64,000 nt of DNA from Flexivirga aerilata (GTDB lineage Bacteria; Actinomycetota; Actinomycetes; Actinomycetales; Dermatophilaceae), in assembly GCF_013002715.1 (NCBI RefSeq), contig NZ_JABENB010000001.1:1674001-1738000 (forward strand), written 5' to 3'. The notes under the pieces were generated by a model, which saw only the letters and a program-made list of their open reading frames with translations, did not search any database and was not told the DNA's origin. How positions within the stretch are numbered: position 1 is the first letter of the stretch; every line of letters starts with the position of its first letter. Positions 61,702-64,000 of this stretch are shown in pieces. Position numbers and translations under genes: made by a program.

Positions 61702-64000
61702 TCAGCGGTCGAAGGCCTGCTTCATCAGCTCGGCGTTCTGCGCCTGGTGCCGCTTCGATGAGCCGGTCGCCGGGGCGGCGGCCGCGGGGCGCGACACCAC
61801 CCGCAGCGGACGGTGCTCGCCGAGCGCTGCCAGCTGCTCGGGCAGGTTGAGCGCCATGAAGGGCCACGCGCCCTGGTTCTTCGGCTCGTCCTGCACCCAG
61901 ACAACCTCCGCGTGCGGATACTTCGCCAGCTCGTCGGCGATCTCCTGCGCGGGGATCGGCGCGAGCTGCTCGACCCGCACGATCGCGGTCTGGCCGTCGC
62001 CGCGCTTCTCCCGCTCGGCCTCCAGGTCGTAGACCACCCGCGACGAGGCGAGCAGCACACGGGTCACGTCCTCCGGCTTCGGCGACTGGTGGTCGGCCAT
62101 CACCGGACGGAACTTGCCCTGCGTGAAGTCCTCCGGGTTGGAGGTCGCGGCCTTGAGGCGCAGCAGCTGCTTCGGGGTGAAGACGATCAGCGGCTTGCGC
62201 GGACGCGCCGCGGCCTGCCGGCGCAGCAGGTGGAAGTAGCTCGCCGGGGTCGACGGGTAGGCGATCGTCATGTTGTCCTCGGCGAAGAGCTGCAGGAAGC
62301 GCTCGATGCGCGCCGACGAGTGGTCGGCACCCTGCCCCTCGTAGCCGTGGGGGAGCAGCAGCACGACCGACGACCGCTGGGTCCACTTCTGCTCCGAGGA
62401 GCTGATGAACTCGTCGATGATCGTCTGCGCGCCGTCGGCGAAGTCACCGAACTGCGCCTCCCAGAGCACGAGGGCGTCCGGCCGCTCCACGGAGTAGCCG
62501 TACTCGAAGCCCATCGCGGCATACTCCGATAGCAGCGAGTCGTAGACCCAGAACCACGCCTGGTCCGGCGTGAGATAACGCAGCGGCGTCCACTCGTTGC
62601 CATTCTTGTGGTCGATCAGCACCGAGTGCCGCTGCACGAACGTGCCGCGGCGGCTGTCCTGACCGGCGAGGCGCACCGGGGTGCCCTCCATCAGCAGCGA
62701 CCCGAACGCGAGCAGCTCGCCCATCGCCCAGTCGATGCCGCCCTGCTGCACCATCTCCGCGCGCCGCTCCATGAGCTTGGCGAGCTTCGGGTGCACGGTG
62801 AAGCCCTCGGGCGGGTTGACCCAGGTCTGTCCGATCCGGTGCAACGCGTCGGCGCTGATCGCGGTGTCGAGGCCGCTGCCGTCGGCGCGGGCGTCGTCCT
62901 GCTCCTGCGCGGACGGCCGCTCCAGGCCGCCGTGGCCCTCGGCGTCGGTGCCGGCCGAGGCTTCGCTCGGGGATGCTGTCGCGGCGTCCTGCTTGGCGGC
63001 CTTGGTCTCGGCGAAGACCCGCTCCAGCTGCGCCTGGTAGTCCTTCAGCGCGGCCTCGGCCTCCTCAGTCGTGATGTCGCCACGACCGATCAGCGCCTCG
63101 GTGTAGAGCTTGCGGACGCTGCGCTTGGCCTCGATGAGCTTGTACATCATCGGCTGCGTCATCGACGGGTCGTCGCCCTCGTTGTGACCGCGGCGGCGGT
63201 AGCAGATCAGGTCGATGACCACGTCCCGGTTGAACTTCTGCCGGTATTCGTAGGCCAGCTCCGCGACCCCGACACACGCCTCCGGGTCGTCCCCGTTGAC
63301 GTGGAAGATCGGAGCCTGGATCATCCGGGCGACGTCGGTGCTGTATGTCGAACTGCGGCTCTGCGACGGTGCGGTCGTGAAGCCCACCTGGTTGTTCACC
63401 ACGATGTGGATCGTGCCGCCGGTGCGGTAGCCGCGCAGCTGCGACAGGTTGAGCGTCTCGGCCACGATGCCCTGGCCGGCGAACGCCGCGTCACCGTGCA
63501 TCAGGATCGGCAGCACGGTGAAGGCCGTGCCCGCGAGGTTGATGCGGTCCTGCTTGGCGCGGGCAATGCCCTCCAGCACCGGGTCGACCGCCTCCAGGTG
63601 GGAGGGGTTGGCCGCCAGGTAGACGCTGGTGGTGTTGCCCTCGTCGGAGGTGAACGTGCCCTCGGTGCCGAGGTGATACTTCACGTCGCCGGAGCCCTGC
63701 ACCGACTTCGGGTCCTGCTTGCCCTCGAACTCGTTGAAGATCTGCCCGTAGGACTTGCCGGCGATGTTGGCGAGCACATTGAGGCGGCCGCGGTGCGGCA
63801 TACCGATCGCGACTTCCTCCATGCCGTCGTTGGCGGCCTCGGAGATGATGCGGTCGAGCATCGCGATGACCGACTCGCCACCTTCGAGCGAGAAGCGCTT
63901 CTGCCCGACATACTTGGTCTGCAGGAAGGTCTCGAAGGCCTCCGCCGCGTTGAGCCGGCGCAGGATGCGCAGCTGCTCGGCGCTGCTCTGCTTCTCGTAG
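61702..64000 (-). CDS. kgd: Kgd-type multifunctional 2-oxoglutarate dehydrogenase/decarboxylase E1 (partial)
   Basis: The C-terminal 765 residues or so of a thiamine-diphosphate enzyme of the TCA cycle; the N-terminal part lies beyond the window end. Present are [75 protein letters not shown] and the thiamine-diphosphate motif region [21 protein letters not shown]. The transketolase-like C-terminus has [22 protein letters not shown] and [24 protein letters not shown]. In mycobacteria this protein also carries an E2-like domain at the N-terminus; that part cannot be checked here. An Ala/Glu/Gly-rich insert (near 62900) sits between the two main domains. Confidence 0.93.
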   Translation of the reverse strand, partial: YEKQSSAEQLRILRRLNAAEAFETFLQTKYVGQKRFSLEGGESVIAMLDRIISEAANDGMEEVAIGMPHRGRLNVLANIAGKSYGQIFNEFEGKQDPKSVQGSGDVKYHLGTEGTFTSDEGNTTSVYLAANPSHLEAVDPVLEGIARAKQDRINLAGTAFTVLPILMHGDAAFAGQGIVAETLNLSQLRGYRTGGTIHIVVNNQVGFTTAPSQSRSSTYSTDVARMIQAPIFHVNGDDPEACVGVAELAYEYRQKFNRDVVIDLICYRRRGHNEGDDPSMTQPMMYKLIEAKRSVRKLYTEALIGRGDITTEEAEAALKDYQAQLERVFAETKAAKQDAATASPSEASAGTDAEGHGGLERPSAQEQDDARADGSGLDTAISADALHRIGQTWVNPPEGFTVHPKLAKLMERRAEMVQQGGIDWAMGELLAFGSLLMEGTPVRLAGQDSRRGTFVQRHSVLIDHKNGNEWTPLRYLTPDQAWFWVYDSLLSEYAAMGFEYGYSVERPDALVLWEAQFGDFADGAQTIIDEFISSSEQKWTQRSSVVLLLPHGYEGQGADHSSARIERFLQLFAEDNMTIAYPSTPASYFHLLRRQAAARPRKPLIVFTPKQLLRLKAATSNPEDFTQGKFRPVMADHQSPKPEDVTRVLLASSRVVYDLEAEREKRGDGQTAIVRVEQLAPIPAQEIADELAKYPHAEVVWVQDEPKNQGAWPFMALNLPEQLAALGEHRPLRVVSRPAAAAPATGSSKRHQAQNAELMKQAFDR

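Overview
The window is high-GC DNA from an actinobacterium, most likely a member of the Micrococcales (Dermacoccaceae-like; this placement is inference). The markers are a SigR/RsrA thiol-stress pair, an F420-dependent glucose-6-phosphate dehydrogenase, nickel superoxide dismutase with its SodX protease, a desferrioxamine-type siderophore locus, the 24-residue ribosomal protein bL37, and a Kgd-type 2-oxoglutarate dehydrogenase followed by a DUF6104 gene. Many genes have a TANNNT box 6-8 bases before the start codon and no Shine-Dalgarno sequence, so leaderless transcripts look common.

Layout. 0-3 kb: LolA-like lipoprotein carrier and a two-gene ABC exporter. 3-8.2 kb: desA-desB-desC/D, with an IdeR/DmdR-like iron box in front; desC and desD form one continuous reading frame. 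8.3-12.2 kb: an Rv1747-like double-FHA ABC transporter and a second FHA protein. 12.3-18.2 kb: NADH dehydrogenase, a small HhH-like protein, a catalytic/non-catalytic M16 peptidase pair, and a ThrE-type exporter. 18.3-23.2 kb: an MHS-family transporter, an ArsR-type regulator coupled to an MFS exporter and preceded by a 40-bp palindrome, and GabT. 23.2-30.8 kb: a 51-bp repeat array, HisN-like phosphatase, DUF3349, Pit phosphate permease, FUSC membrane protein, RsgA, AroA. 30.8-38.4 kb: a second 51-bp array, SRAP protein, hydrolase, Fgd, a small membrane protein with a structured leader, sigR-rsrA, bL37, two membrane HD/HD-GYP proteins. 38.4-43 kb: three 19-bp repeat arrays capped by the same hairpin, a solute symporter with its DUF3311 partner, a DUF559 protein, sodN and sodX. 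43-49.2 kb: polar amino-acid ABC transporter, a Tat-exported FAD oxidase (cholesterol-oxidase-like), two secreted proteins. 49.2-60.6 kb: dTDP-rhamnose genes rmlC-rmlA / rmlB-rmlD, then a lower-GC surface polysaccharide cluster (methyltransferase, flippase, Wzy-like polymerase, pyruvyl transferase, glycosyltransferases, and a PqqD-like protein coupled to a nucleotidyltransferase-glycosyltransferase fusion). 60.6-64 kb: SGNH hydrolase, DUF6104, and the C-terminal part of kgd, which runs off the window.

Three signals are not explained by the genes. First, the short motif GTATGNC/GNCATAC is strongly over-represented on both strands, including inside terminators, and nearly absent from the polysaccharide island. 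Second, 19-bp tandem arrays begin at the stop codons of three neighbouring genes and end in an identical hairpin. Third, two separate arrays share one 51-bp unit. Other points worth a look are the desC-desD fusion, the PqqD/nucleotidyltransferase-glycosyltransferase pair, a SigR-type promoter placed to give a longer SigR isoform, and structured leaders in front of two very small genes.
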